Assembly (NCBI GenBank): GCA_007449985.2
Contig: VIIQ02000002.1
Location: 496,001-560,000 of the forward strand
Origin: Desmodesmus armatus
Lineage: Eukaryota; Chlorophyta; Chlorophyceae; Sphaeropleales; Scenedesmaceae
Length of the DNA stretch: 64,000 nt
Direction: 5' to 3'
The translations under genes were made by a program, and so were the position numbers. Position 1 is the stretch's first letter; each line of letters begins with the position of its first letter. Of the stretch, positions 1 through 12,649 are shown piece after piece. The notes under the pieces are model-generated. The model had not been told where the DNA came from, did not search any database, and saw only the letters and a program-made list of their open reading frames with translations.

Positions 1-1081
1 CTACTGGCATGGGCAAGCACGCACGCATCAAGCTCGTATCACGACCACTGATGGCAGAACTTGCTGCTGGTGTGCTGCTCGCTGCCAAGCGCTGCTGAGC
101 ACTGGACCTGCTGCTTCTGAGTTTCAAACCGTAAAGGGGGAGGTGTACGGATCGCCATCCGAGGCGCCTCTGAACACTAAACTATGGCTGCTACGTACAG
201 AAAACTCACCTCATCAGCCTTGGCGGATGATCCACGCGCAGAGCGGCCACACAACAGCAACGTCAGTTACGTGCATTTCTGTCGCTGGAACACGCTGTGT
301 GCAGCTGAACCGCAAAACAGGTCGCCACAAGCGCTCACCCTGGCAAGAGGAGACGCATTCAGGGCCAGAAGGCCAAGAAGGATGGCTAAAGTCGCTACGA
401 ATTTCAACTTCCCCATTTGTTCCACTTGCTGGCCAGATCGGATTGAAATTCTGGGAAACCTGAGATTGGAAACCCAGATCGATCACCCTTTTTATCCCCA
501 CGCGTCTAGGTCATAGGTCTAGGTCATAGGTCAATATGCAGTTGTACGGCCACCTCTGGGGCCCCAGGAACCCTTGCGTTTGCTTGGCTGGGCACCCAAC
601 CTGTGTATCTATCATGCAAGATTGGTTTTGCAAGTGCCACCGAGCTACTGCGCGGATGGTCATGATGCTCACTGTTCAGCGATAGCGTCATCGAAGAAAG
701 CGAGCCACCGTTTCGTTGTTCCAGCAAGCTGAGACCTGGATAGGCTTCTCCTGCTTGGTTGCACATCTTCACAGCGGGGATTCCAGTTCCAACTCAGGGG
801 TTAGGGGAGGGGCATGGGGTTCAATCCACTCAGTGAATTGAAGGTGTCCAATTCACTCCAAGTCCACCAGCAGCCAGTCCGCGGCCGATACGGAACCTTT
901 GAACATGTGTAGAGGCGAGTCCGAGCACTTGCGGAGCCAGCCTGAGAGCCAGCCTGAGAGTGCTGCTGCTGTCTCAGCACCAACCTGATCACGATCCAAT
1001 TCACCCGCAGCGCCGTGCTGGCCCACGTGCGCTAGCAATATTAGCATTATTAGGACGATTTAGAGTCAAAGTTCTGTACCC
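1..1081. other. No supported gene
   Basis: Short overlapping reading frames occur on both strands, but none has convincing composition, splice-site support or a recognisable domain. No RNA gene or clear repeat was seen. Confidence 0.5.
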
Positions 1082-3560
1082 ATGTCGCGCTGCACAGCGA
1101 AGTCAGCGGGCAGTGATCCAGCCAGACACTCTACTGCTGCTGAGCAAGATGAGCAGCTCATGCGACAACGTCTGGCAGCTGACAATGCCCCTATCGACTA
1201 CACGAGTGGATATGCCAAGCCTGGCACAGAGCTGCCTAGCCTGTGGCTCAGGGCACGTCAGAATGACTGCAGCCGGGGGCAGGTGCTGTCGACACCACCC
1301 AGCACCACCCAGCAGGCCACGCTGCAGGAGCGCTACACATATGGTCAGGACTTTGCCTTCGTCAACCCCCTGCGTAAGTGCTGACGTCTCCAGGGCATGC
1401 AGCAGAGCATCAGAGTCCAGCAGCAGAGTCTGGCCAGCAACGGCCACAGATTACAAGGGCCCAAGCAGTACTGGCAGACAGCAGGTGTTGCAATCCCCCC
1501 TGACCCGTCTGTTCTTTCCCCTGCAGGTGATTCACTCAGTACTGCAAGATTGGTCAGCTGAGGTTCCCCAAGTGCCGGAGGTGTGGGGTACTGCCGGGCA
1601 ATGGGTGGAGGCAGGGCACCCGCTGTATCCTGCTGCTGGATGGCCAGCAGAAGGTGTTCAGCCAGGGCATGACAAACTAGGGACACCCCAGCCACAACGG
1701 TGAGCTTCAAGCAGTGTGGTTGATAGTACACTGCTGCAACAGCTGTTGTTTCCATTGAGGCTGGGTTGCTCGCACTGGGGTGATTCAACTGTCCTCTGCG
1801 CTGCTTCTTGTTGTGAGTGTGGGTTCCATGAGACTGGACGGTGCTGCATGCTGTGCTAAATCTTCTGTGCCCTTGCTTCTGTGAGTGCAGAGTACACCTT
1901 CAGCCCTTGGGACATGGCTGGAACTCAACTTTCAAGCCTGCCCTGCCTTGGGTGGAGGTGTTTCTGACCCGATGCAGCTGGTGCACAAGGGCATATGCTG
2001 AGTGGTGAGTGCTGAGCTGGCTAGCTGTGCTGGGCAGGGTCATGACTTGGCTGGGCTGAGCTGGGGCATGTTGGTGCTGTTGCTGTCGGCAGCTGAGGAT
2101 TCGTACATGCTAGTACCAACCATACTACCAGGTGCTGACACGGCAGGGTTGTGCTCTTGTTGTGTTTGCAGACCCCCCGTGTGTCAACATGTACGTGGAG
2201 GTGGCCAGAGCAAGTGAGCTGACTCTGTGGCACTGCCAGTGTGGCAGGGCCAAGAATGAGGCAGCCAACCTTGTGGAGAGCGCAGCCTGCACACCACAGC
2301 CAAAATGGCACAGCTCACTGCAACAGGTGAGGGGCAGCAGAGGACCCATGGGCAGTGATTGATTAGGACACACTTGTGCAGGTGGCTGAGGGGAGACGAG
2401 ACCCTGGTTTTGCACATGGTGTTTTCTGCACAGTGTAGATATAGACACCTAGCTGCCTGACTGTGTTGTGTATGTATACCAGCAATGTACTTCATGTACC
2501 AAGTGGATGTAATTTGCACATGGCTGCTCAAGCTCACAAGCTGCCTGCGTTGTGTATCTGCAACTGCTTTATGCTGCAGGCTTTGCATCAGCCCCCCCCC
2601 CCCCAAGCGCCGTCGCAGGGCTGACAGTAACAGCTGCACTGCTGGTGAAAAGGGGGCAGATGAGGATACGCAGCTGTGCAGCCAGCCCTCAAGCAGCGGC
2701 GCCAGCAGCAGACGCCCAGCTGGGCAATAGAAAGGGTTGCAACTGGGTTGGCAGCTGATGCAGCTGTGGGTGAGGTGTGAGGAGAGGAGGAGCAGCAACT
2801 GTTCATGCAGCTGCTGCCCCAGTTTCTTCCAGCCGACAGCAGCAACCTCTCTGAGGCTGCCAGCAAGCAGTGTTGACTTCAGGGCCATGCCAGCCGCTTG
2901 GAATGCACAGGTGCCACTGTTGCACGGGGCTGGGAAGGCATTCACCTACAAGCAGGTCTTGCAGCTCAGGAAGCACTTCACCAAGGTCAGCATCCAGCAC
3001 GGGCAGTCACTAGCTACCCAGCAAGTTCAGGACAGAGCAGCAATGGCAGCAGCTGCTGCTGCTGGCAGCAATGGAGGGACTGCGCTGCTGCTGCTGATGC
3101 TGGCAGCGATGGCGGGCAGCAGCTGCTGCTGCTGGCAGCAATGGAGGGCAGCAGCTGCTGCTGCTGCTGCTGGCAGCCATGGAGGCTGCTGCTGTTGCTG
3201 TTGCTGCTGCAAGTACAGATGGAGCAGCAAGTACAGATGGAGCAGCAGCTGGCTGCAGTAAGGAAGGTGCTGCTGCTGTTGAAGCAGCAGCAGCAGGCAG
3301 GGGCAATGTCCAGCAGCAAATGGCTTGGCAGGGTATGTTTGGGAAGCCCAGTGCAGCACCAGTGGCAGCAGTAAGCAGCCAACCAAGGGGTCCAGGGAAG
3401 GGTGGTGCTTGGGCCGACAAGAAGAGTGTGCTACGCACACTGGTGAGGATGCAGCAGCAGGTAGCAGCTGGCCAGCTGCCGCGAGATCAGTCTCTGACAG
3501 TAGATGCAGCAAGTGCATTCGCCGGGGGTGTGCAGGCAACGCATGCACACAAGCATGAGA
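1082..3560 (+). CDS. Possible multi-exon gene or gene relic, unrecognised
   Basis: Several stretches read like exons but do not join cleanly. A 100-codon frame opens at 1082 and runs to a GTAAGT donor near 1376. A stretch around 1550-1680 has a CRRC pair followed by a hydrophobic RCILLLDG segment. Another around 1890-2008 holds a CSWC pair and is followed by GTGAGT. A third at about 2172-2329 contains a WHCQCG motif before a GTGAGG donor. A fourth at about 2580-2730 carries a basic PKRRRR cluster that could be a nuclear localisation signal. The repeated CxxC pairs suggest a zinc-binding protein. The phases between neighbouring pieces disagree, and in-frame stops appear at some junctions. It may therefore be a decayed gene or transposase relic. 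No family is assigned. Confidence 0.27.
3040..3300. repeat. CAG/CTG-rich low-complexity tract
   Basis: Runs of GCAGCAGCTGCTGCTGCTGG alternate with short ATGGAGG spacers, so CAG and CTG blocks lie close together and can fold back on each other. A 14-bp ACAGATGGAGCAGC unit is repeated near 3213-3245. All frames are open through such sequence, so open frames here are not evidence of coding. Confidence 0.7.
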
Positions 3561-5285
3561 GCACCTTCTGCAAGTGCTCAGGTTGCCAGAAAGGCAGTTG
3601 TGTGCTTGTGACTTGGCTGTGTTTGGTTGGGCGATGTTGAAGTGGTCCTATGTGACACATGCTACTAGCATGCGTTGTCCACAGTAATCATTAGCATGAC
3701 ATGTCTCTTTTTTCAATTCTATAACCTGATTACTGGGCTGTATATGTGCCACATGTGGCCTGGCATACTTGTTTGCGATGATCAGCCATGTTGACATGCC
3801 TCTGATGCCAGCACTTGTGTGGTGCAAGCAAAGGAGTGGTTGCAGGATGGCTTTTGGACTGTGCAGGCAGCAGTTTGTCATAGCTCAACAAGCATGAATC
3901 AACGTACAGCAACCAAGCAACTTGACAGAGGACTTTGGATTAGTCCCGACATCACATGCAGTCAACAAATGGATTGCACAAGCCACTTCATGGCAGCCAG
4001 GGCTCCCTACCAAGTCAGCGCGCCTAAACCACGTGACACACGCACGCTTGTCAATTCACGCGCTGACCCACGTGAATTGACTTCAATTCACTTCAATTTT
4101 TGGGGCGGCGAAGCCCCCCCTTTTCCCGCCGTTCGCCCCATACTAGTACTCAGGGGTTGGGGGTATATGTGTGTGACGTGTGCTCACGATGCTTCTAGCA
4201 ACGCTGATGGCCTGGCTAGAGCCTTTATGGTCTTTCAAGAAGGGCTTGCTGTAAAACAATGGCACCTGATTCAGCTGAATTCGTGCAGATGTGGTGCATA
4301 TTTGCGCAAGCTGGTCCTTTCTGCCACAGTGTGTGCCGGCTGGTAAGCAACCTGCAGGCAGTTCATGCCCCCTAGGTGAACACATGAGTTGTATCAAGCA
4401 GGTTGGGCTGACATATGGGCATGAGGAGCTGAGCGCATCACAGCACACATGTGGGGCCTGCATCAGTCACTGGCAGGTCCAGAGCATGCATGTGATTATG
4501 CCTGTCAGGCCCTGACCCTGAGGGACTGGTCAGCCCCTCCGGGGGGGGGGGGGGGGGTAAGCATGCACACTGCACGGCAGGGGCCTGTCAAGCCTGTAAC
4601 TTACACGCCACGGTGGCGGTGCAATTCGAGGCCACAGCCCTGCACATACTCATAATAGTGTGATGTAGACGACAACAGCCGCACTTCACTGTGCGGCACA
4701 TGCGTCGGCATGTCTGGCCTGGCCGTGCCCGCCTGTCTGCATGAAGTCTGCATGAAATGGTGCTTGCGCTAGTGCAAACACTCACTGCGTGTGCCGCACT
4801 GCGGCATCCACTGCTGTCACGCCCGCTCAGCAGGTTGATTATACATTCTTGTCTGCCAAGCAGCCGCTATCTGGAGGTGTCTCAGTCAGCAGTACTGCTG
4901 CTGATATGCCTCGAGCTACAGCGCCGGGGGGTTGGCCCAACTTTTGGGTGTAGGCACTGCTAGTAGTACAGTACCGGCAGTGCACACACATCATGATGTG
5001 CCGTGAGCAACGCTCGTGAGCCGCTTCTGGTGCCCTTTCTGATCTGAGTCTGTTGTAGAGCTGCAGACTGCCGTGCTTGTTTGGACTGACAGTAGCACTT
5101 ACGATGTTGTCAAGAGCAGGCTGCACATGGCTCACTCAACCACTCATGTGTTGACGCTTATGCTCAGATTCACGCGATGCAGCTGTGATGTGTCCTATTG
5201 CTTTTTTTCTAAAGGGGTTGTTGTTTCTCAATGCACAGTGCCCCTTGATTCAAGGCCTGTAGTTCATTACAAGTCACCAGAACTT
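3561..5285. other. No supported gene; contains a G17 tract
   Basis: No reading frame here has coding character. A run of 17 G lies at 4541-4557. A small hairpin (GCCGCAC / GTGCGGC, 6-nt loop) lies near 4679-4699. Nothing else was recognised. Confidence 0.5.
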
Positions 5286-8200
5286 TCAAAGTTTGGTCTG
5301 AACACACGCCACTGGGTGGGACAGCTCAGACCCACCAGCCACCACCCTAGGCAGCCACTCAGTGACGGAAGCCGCGAACAGTTGCTGCATCCACGTATCA
5401 CTGCACAGCATCCTCTTGCCCCTCCTCCCCCTCAGCCACCACCTCAATTCCCTCCTCCCCCACCAGCTGCTGCACAGCGCCAGCCGGATAGCGTTATCCT
5501 GTCGCGTCACATACAAGATGCCCAGCATCGCATCCACCTGACCCTCAGACGGCAACTCAGCCCCTGTCCTCTTTTCCAGCTCTGGCAGCAGCTTAGTCAG
5601 CACCAACCGCCGATCTGGGTCCCCATCCTCTGCTGCTGCCAGCCAAGGCTGTGGGAACCAGCCCAGCACAGCCTCCCGTGCTGCATCTCCCTCCTGCAGC
5701 AGTGCCTGCACCTCGCCGGACTCGAAGCGGGGACCTCCGCCACCCAGGACCAGCGCGGCAGCGCGTTGGAAGGTCATGGTGGCGATGCTGGTGTCAGCAC
5801 CGACTGCGCGAGCCACCTCCAGACCCTTGGCCAGGAACATCTGCGCGGAAGGGCATGTTGCATGTTCAGCAATGCAGCACTACGAGCGGCTAGTAGTCGA
5901 CACGCCCAGCCGCACATGGATGGATCTCAAAATCCGCAACGGGCTGGCAACACGCAACTGCGCATATGGCAGTCACTGATATACAGTACAGTACAGTACA
6001 GTATTTTGGGGACAGGGTCCCAACCTCAGCACTAGCCAGCGAGCCAAGGGCTCATGAGGGTGCCCCGAAGGACCTTCAACTTGCCGTACCCCAGTTTCTC
6101 AGGTCAGGTGTGGGGGCGATCGAGATCACCCGCAAGCCAGCCGTCAATTCCAGTAGCATTTTTGTTTTCAGTGGTGTGCCTAGCACCACCTAGTGCCAGC
6201 CCCGGCAGGGATCTCAGACACTCGTGCACTAGAAGATGCCACTAGATGATATGTGTAATATGGTGTGAGATCAGTCACACAGGAGAACTCACCAAGAGCC
6301 ACCCTTGCATTTGTCTCACCTGCGCTACCTTCATCTGCTGCCCATTCATTGCACAGCGGGCAAATAGGGAGTAGCCCAAGGGGTGGTCCGGCAGGGCCTT
6401 GCACATGTACTGCATGTCCTTTTGCTGTTGGTGCAGCATGTGAGAGGGCGGGGGTTGGGTCATGTGCACAGGAGGCAGAGACAGCAGCAAGAGCGGGGTG
6501 AGCACAAACTGAAGGTGGCGCATATAGTTTGAACCGGGACAGCCGCTGTGCACAACACTTTGATTGTCAGCACAAATGCGCTTGTACAGCTTTAGGTTGT
6601 CTTTGTCAAGCACTCAGCGCTGCCTTGCTGAGTCAGGCAGCAAGGCCCTGCCAGCCACTACACAACAGAGCACGCCTGAGGTTGCGTCATGTATGGCTGG
6701 GCTGTTGTTGCGCTGTGGATGCCAAGAAAGCTTTAGGGTGTCCCACAATTACTGGGGCGCTGCTGTCTATCGGTAGCAATCACCTGTGCGTGGTAGCAGT
6801 CTCCCTGTGCCTCCCTGTTCCCCAGGACGTGCTGCACGGCTGCCATGTGGTGCGCCACCATGCCACGAATGTAGTGCATCAGCCAGCGGATCTGACAGCG
6901 ACAAGCAACAAACAGCAACGGCAGCAGCACACACACAAAACACAGCAACAAAAAAATCAGCACAGCACCATTGCCAGCTTCACAGCTGCCGGCCCAGCTG
7001 CCACAGCAGACTCTAATTGAGTCGAACAGCCTCCGACTGGACACAACATAGCTGTCCTGATTCAAATCGTTTTTTTTTGGCAGCTGTTGCGGACGACTGG
7101 GTTGGGACTCCATTAGTGCAGGAACCACCACTGTCATGCTCGAAATCAAGCCGGAGTTCCCTTCTTGACAGGTGGCACCCCAGCAGTACAGATAGCTTCA
7201 GCGCACCTGTGCACACCCAAACTGCTCCTGCTGCTGCCAAGCAGACTCCAAACCCCTCTGCTGCACATCTGTATCAATCAGCTGCTGCATTTGCTTGTCA
7301 ATGGCTGCTGCATTGGCTGCCTCAGCACAGCTGTGGATGGCCACTGTGGCAAAGGTGAGGCACACCTCATCTGCTGGCAAGCTGTCAGGGCCCTGCCTGA
7401 AGTTGAGGTACACGTACAGCGCGATCAGCGCTGCAGCTGCCATCCTGGAGTGGAATGCAAGGAGGTAGTGGGAGGTGCAGGAGGGGGGCAGGGCACAACG
7501 AATGAGGTGCCAGCCTGGCAGGGGATCATACTGCAGTGTGGGGAGCTAATCATATATAATTGATTACCGAGTTGGTTGATGTTGGTGCAGGGTGCTGCAG
7601 GTACTGGCTGCTGACTCAGCTTGACCTGACAAGGCTTGGCACCCTTAGCGTACGTTTGCTGGAAGCAAACATTGAGTGCCTGGTGTATGGAGCCATCCAG
7701 CAACAGGCCTGGATCTGCAGAAGGGCTTTGAGGCCCCCTCCCCCTCCTCCAGCTGAAATGAGAGGAAGCAGTGTGACGCACTGCCCAACATCCCTCCTTG
7801 CAGGTCCTGAGGTCACAAACAAGCATATATCACATTGCCAATGACTCACCGCAGCAGCTCACTGACGTTGTCACACAGCACATCCGTATTGCTGGGCACA
7901 CCAAACCTCGCACTAGTGGATGGCTCCTCTGTGCCATCCTGCCCCTCTGCAGGAGGGACCGCCTGCACAAAGGGGGCCACCATGCCACTGGCTGTAAACT
8001 CTGGCTGCAGCAGCTCCCCGTGAATGATTGCTTGGCTGCCACTGATACCATGGAAGATGCCTGCTAGCCAAGAGAGCAGGATGCTGCAGGTATGGAAGTA
8101 CAGTGGCAGCATTGGCAGCAGTACATTGTGTGAGCCCACAGGCAATCATTGTTGCGCCGGTGGTTGCTGTGAGGGCAATGTGAAGACCTGACACTGACAA

Positions 8201-8599
8201 CCCAGCAAGCTGGAAGACACCAAGATGATGATGAAATATACATGCATTGGCTGGGTGGGGCAGCAGTGGTCAAGGCGATGCATGTCCTGTTGGTGGACGA
8301 TGAGAAGCCTGTGTATACTAAAATAGTTTGCTATCAAGTTATGTAACCTTGATTACCTGTCCTGATCTTCCAGTGACTCCACATCAGGTGCCTTCCTGGT
8401 CCTCAGCAGCTGCTGTGTCTCCTCCAAGTGGGCAAGGCATGCAACCAGATGGCGCGCAGCAAATGACCTTTCTTTTGCATCAATGTCCAACAATGGCGCC
8501 AGCACATCACGCAGAGTGGGGGCAGCCTGCTGCTGTGGACCGTTCTCCTCCGTCATCCTTTGTGCAAACTTGTGGTGGCACTTCAAGCAAGGTACCAAC
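5286..8599 (-). CDS. Unrecognised multi-exon protein (3' seven exons)
   Basis: Seven minus-strand exons join in phase with GT-AG introns: 8599-8357, 8083-7850, 7752-7568, 7436-7207, 6891-6784, 6424-6320 and 5840 to about 5398/5286. The chain gives roughly 500-550 aa, mostly predicted helical, with CLKCHH near the start and a hydrophobic segment (ALIALYVYLNF) mid-protein. The last exon contains an Ala/Leu-rich stretch, FLAKGLEVARAVG onward, that looks like helical repeats. I recognise no family. The 5' exon is not found: 8599 is preceded by a pyrimidine-rich acceptor, so the true start lies upstream. Near the C-terminus a second frame gives a plausible acidic tail ending at a TGA at 5398-5400, so the last 30-40 residues are uncertain (small indel or missed intron). 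Intron 6 contains a dispersed repeat copy. Confidence 0.5.
5982..6115 (+). repeat. Dispersed element family M, copy 1
   Basis: It begins in a GTACA microsatellite and continues through GGGTCCCAACCTCAGC, AGCCAGCGAGCCAAGG and CTCATGAGGGTGCCCC to TCTCAGGTCAGGTGTG. The same ordered blocks recur at 15562-15682 and 16747-16870. It sits in an intron of the unrecognised minus-strand gene. It is too short to encode protein and is probably a non-autonomous element. Confidence 0.75.
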
Positions 8600-11077
8600 C
8601 TGAAAAACTTGAATGATTGAAAGCACTGCCGCTAGCGAGTTTGCAACTGCACAGTGTTTGTCATGTTTGACCATGAAAATTTGCATGAAACTGTCATGCA
8701 TGGCTTCGCACGCGGAACAAAGCGAGCACACGGGCAAGCTCTGAAGCCTAGCTCTTGTGGCTGGACAGGGAACTCCAAGTGCGGTCGAATCACCAAAACC
8801 GCTGAGCTTGCGTCCTTCGGAATGCAGTGGTGTCGACATCGCCCCAGTCTTGGTATGTGCCTCTTGCTTGCTTTCCAGGCCAACTTGCGTCTGCGCATTG
8901 GGACCTAACCTGATCGTATCGCACCCCCCATTGCGCTCCATCAGCATCAAACGTGTTCATTACGCATCACATATTTCACATCAGTGTTTAATCTTCCCTT
9001 GAAGTGGCTTAGAAGCCTGCCAGTCGAGCTCTATAGTGCCTGGCCCATTGGCAGTAGCTACTGCTGCAGCACCTGTGCAGCGTGTGCCTAGCAGACACCC
9101 GCAGCACTGGGATGGAAGCAACCTTATTGTAGGGCACTAGTATGTCTTACAACGGGCTGAGTGCACTCTCAGCCATCTTCAACGACGACCCGAAGGCAAA
9201 GTGCTTGTCACTGGGTTACCAGGACAAAGCAGAGGCTTCCATATGGACCCTGTCCCACTACGCAACCACAAGGTACTTCTGACCCAGCACACAACAGCCC
9301 CTGCCGCATCCAGGCCCTGTTGTACTAGCATGCATCGGTGGGCCAGTGCAGCAGGCTCAGGTGCCTTTCACCATGACAGCTCAGCCTTGTCCAAACCTAG
9401 CTAGCCTACAAACTAAGCCTGACCAGCAAGCAACCCAAGATGGCTGCCTGTCACTACCTTCTACTTGCCTTGTGAAAAAACCAGCAGGCATGCATCAGTG
9501 TTGTGCTGTCCTGCACTTGGCACTTCTCTGGCACCATGGGTGTTGTTACGGATCCCAGTAAAAGGTCATCTAGCAGTTTTGGGGGGTCACCGGATCTCAG
9601 CAACCACGGGCGCGCGAGCCCTGGGACTCCGTGTGTGCTTTCAAGACAATACAAACACATGTACAAATTGTGCATAGCCCGTATGCAAGCCTGAGCAGAA
9701 AATGCGTTTTGGTTGTCTTCATGTGCTTGCTCTGCCGACTGCACAACGGGTTAATAAATTCGTTTGCAAGACATTAATGTAAAGCAACGATCAGGCGGTC
9801 TCAGAGCAGCAGAGACAGTGCATACCGGACGACACAAATAGAAAAAACTCCGCTAAATTCACACCATCCTTTGATCGTCCTGCAATTGTCGCAGTAGACG
9901 TTTGTACTATGTGTACACATTTTGGTGCCGGATCAAGTGCTGCAGGCCAGCAGGTGAGGCACTTGTCCTGCCCACTAACAAATGACATCTCCACGCCCAA
10001 TCTACAGTCATACGAAACAAAAACGTAGTAATCAGGACGGTTGAATCGCCAAACGGCCAGATCGTGTCTCAAAACGTGACTTACACCAAGCTGCGCGCCA
10101 TCACCACAGGCAACATGCAAGGCACTTCGCTAGGGACAGTCAGTTTAGCAGTGATCTTCTTAGATTTGGTGTCTGTTTCAGATGGTGTGGTGAACAGCAG
10201 GCGTGCTGCTGATGTTGAGGCACCACCTGACAGCCCAACAAGATGGACCACCAGCAGCAGCACCTGCTGCACCTCAATTGGCTCCTCCAGGGCAGCTCAA
10301 CGTCATCACCAATCGCAGCACACTCACACTACAGTGTCCAATGCTGTCAGCAACACCACTAGACAGCAAGGCAGCCAGGGGGGAAGGGGCACAGGAGCTT
10401 CAAGGGAGGGGGGCAGGGGGCAGGAAACACAGGAGCTTTCAAGTGCAGCAACTGCACACACTGGCACAACTGTACAGCAGGACGCCAGAAAAGCCACCGA
10501 GTAAATAAAAAAGAACAGGAAGGGACCACTGGGATCCGTTACCGTCCCTGGTTGCTTGAGCAGGGATCTCTGAGTGTAGGTGCCAGGCCCATATTGCAAC
10601 TCTCCAGCTCTGCGTATCGCTCTACTGTTGCCTGTGATAGTTAAGGCTTGCTTTCATCTCGTTGCCGCTCCACAGGAGAGGTCCTGTCGCCATGCTACAC
10701 ACAGCCACCCATGCGCATGCAGTCCTGACGGGACTGCAGTGGAAGCAGCACTTCACAGATCAGCACAAACCTGTAGCACAGCGGCTCACTCTTCCGAGCA
10801 GGGCTGTCATGACGGCGTTGCGCACCTTACTGATGCTCCTGTAAACTTGCTGCACCTGGTCCCCCCCCACACACACACCACCACCACCACCACCCCACCA
10901 CCCCCCCCCCCACCCACCCACCCACCCACCCACCCACCCACCCACCCACCCACCCACCCACCCACCCACCCACCCACCCTCACACACACCACTAGCACCA
11001 ACCGATAAACACCCCCCCCCCAAACACACACATATCACTAGCACCAACACCACCACTGCCATCGTCGGCTCCTGCAG
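8600..11077. other. No supported gene
   Basis: Frames in this stretch are short and lack matching splice context. The missing 5' exons of the minus-strand gene (8599 downward) and of the plus-strand membrane protein (11078 onward) may lie here, but I could not identify either. A purine-rich GGGGAGGGG-type stretch lies near 10380-10430. Confidence 0.4.
10861..10990. repeat. CA / CAC / (CCCA)n microsatellite cluster
   Basis: C-rich simple repeats change from CACACA to CACCAC to a run of about 17 CCCA units (about 10910-10977), then back to CACACA. It lies just upstream of the exon at 11078. Long His/Thr/Pro or Gly/Val/Trp frames across it are artefacts of the repeat. Confidence 0.9.
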
Positions 11078-12490
11078 GTTGCTGTGGGTCTTCATGGGCA
11101 TCTATCTGGCGGGCATCATGGTCGCCATAGTCCTGCCAAGGCTTGTGTACAAGGCGCCGTTGATGTTAGCAGGCGGACACATACATAAGGCACGGCGGAA
11201 GCGCACCCAACCCCTTGCGGTTGTGCCTGTGCTGTCGTACTTGTTGGACGTTGCACTTGACATATGGACTGCGGCAGACATGTTCAGGTGGGCGGCAGAC
11301 ATGTTCAAGTGGGGCAGCTGGCGGTGTTTGCTTAAGGCAGTGGGCCTAGTAGGGTCATGCAACAGGCAGTGGGCTACAAAAAGGCATGCGACATGCGGCA
11401 GCATTGTATTGCGAAAGTGCAGAAGCAACTCTGCGCCAAGCCCGCAGCCGGTGCAGCCCAGAGTGCTGCTGGCAGTAGTGCCAGCACTAGTGCTGGAAAG
11501 TTCACACAATGTGCACATGTCAACGCGAGTGGCGTGCATTTGACAAGCGCACCTGTGCTTACGGCCCGTGCTGTGACAGCAACATCAAGTCTGCAGTGCT
11601 TCTCTCACTGCTAGGGAGTGTGGCAGGGCATCACATGTCGCCTGCTGTAAGTTTGGTCAGTCTTAGCCTGTCTGCCACACCAGCAGGGTGGCCATAGTTG
11701 TTGAGGCAGCTGCTTCACGATGCTGCAGCACCTCTGTAACCTCCAAGCCCTGAATCTCCGCGCCCCTGTGTCCCTTCACGTCCCTCCCTTCCTCCTGCAC
11801 TGCCTTCATCAACCTCATCCTCAGGTGTGGCCGCCGCTCTGGCAAGTTCACTGGGGCAGCCATACTGTACTTTGTGGTGACCACCTGGCTGTACTGGCTG
11901 TACCTCCTCTGGCAGCACAAGCCTGCTGCTGGCCGTAGTGCCAAGCTGGCCATCAGCCTCATGCCACAGGGTGCTTGTGTGCTGACGCTAGGCACGTGGT
12001 GCGTCCCCCAAGCGCCTATTCCACAGGCCGTTCGAGGTGCTACCCGGTTGCTGCACCTCACCGAGGCCATGTTTGAATCCGCGCCTGTCTTCCTGGTTCT
12101 GTGGTTCCATATGTATGTGGTGGGGTTGCGTGAGAACGCAGCAGCAGCAGCGTTTGCAATGCTGAAGGCGCGCGATCCGGGAGCCTTGGGGCGATACACA
12201 GCTGCACCACGTCTCAACCCAATGAGACGCCTGCTGTGGCTGGTGTGCCTAGGGACGTCCTACGTCCGTGTGGTCGCTGGCACGTGGGTGTGGTCAAAGG
12301 CCACGGTGCAAGGAGGTGGGGGTGGATGGCTGCGAAAGTGGGGATTAAGAACATGGGGCGGCACATGAACCCTGCGCTGAGCGACCAGCAGGCTGCTGGT
12401 ATGCTGGGGGCCATCTTGGGGGGAATTGCAGGCACGGTGGTTGCGATTGGCATCTTACTAGGCGTTGGGTACATGCTGTACAAGGTGTGA
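11078..12490 (+). CDS. Multi-pass membrane protein resembling XK-related (XKR) family
   Basis: Two exons join in phase: 11078-11323 and 11825 to about 12320. The first begins with a membrane helix (WVFMGIYLAGIMVAIVLP) and continues to SYLLDVALDIWTAADMF, which resembles the first helices and D..D pattern of XK-related proteins. The second has hydrophobic segments (AAILYFVVTTWLYWLYLLW; PVFLVLWFHMYVVGL) and the motif LTEAMFESAP, like the conserved E..LESAPQL motif of that family. Known animal members are plasma-membrane phospholipid scramblases or their relatives. A further helix (GAILGGIAGTVVAIGILLGVGY) ending at a TGA at 12488-12490 lies in a different frame from the second exon, which otherwise stops at 12368. 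A frameshift or very short intron near 12310-12355 would be needed to join them. The 5' end is not found. Family assignment is an inference from motifs. Confidence 0.45.
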
Positions 12491-12649
12491 GACAGCGGGT
12501 GGACGACATACCCTTGAAGGGCGAGAAGGGGCAGATCAGTATCACCATAGGGTCGTGCCCCCGTGTCCCACAGCCCTTGTTGGTGAAGAACAGCTATGTA
12601 ACGGTGAAGCTTCTTATTGGTGCTCACGAGTGTGTATTTTGTGAAGTAT

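Noticed and set aside
1103..1447. 114-codon minus-strand frame
   Set aside because: It overlaps the plus-strand frame at 1082, which has a consensus donor at its end; neither is certain, and the minus frame has no splice support.
10807..11101. Gly/Val/Trp-rich minus-strand frames
   Set aside because: Translations of the CCCA microsatellite.
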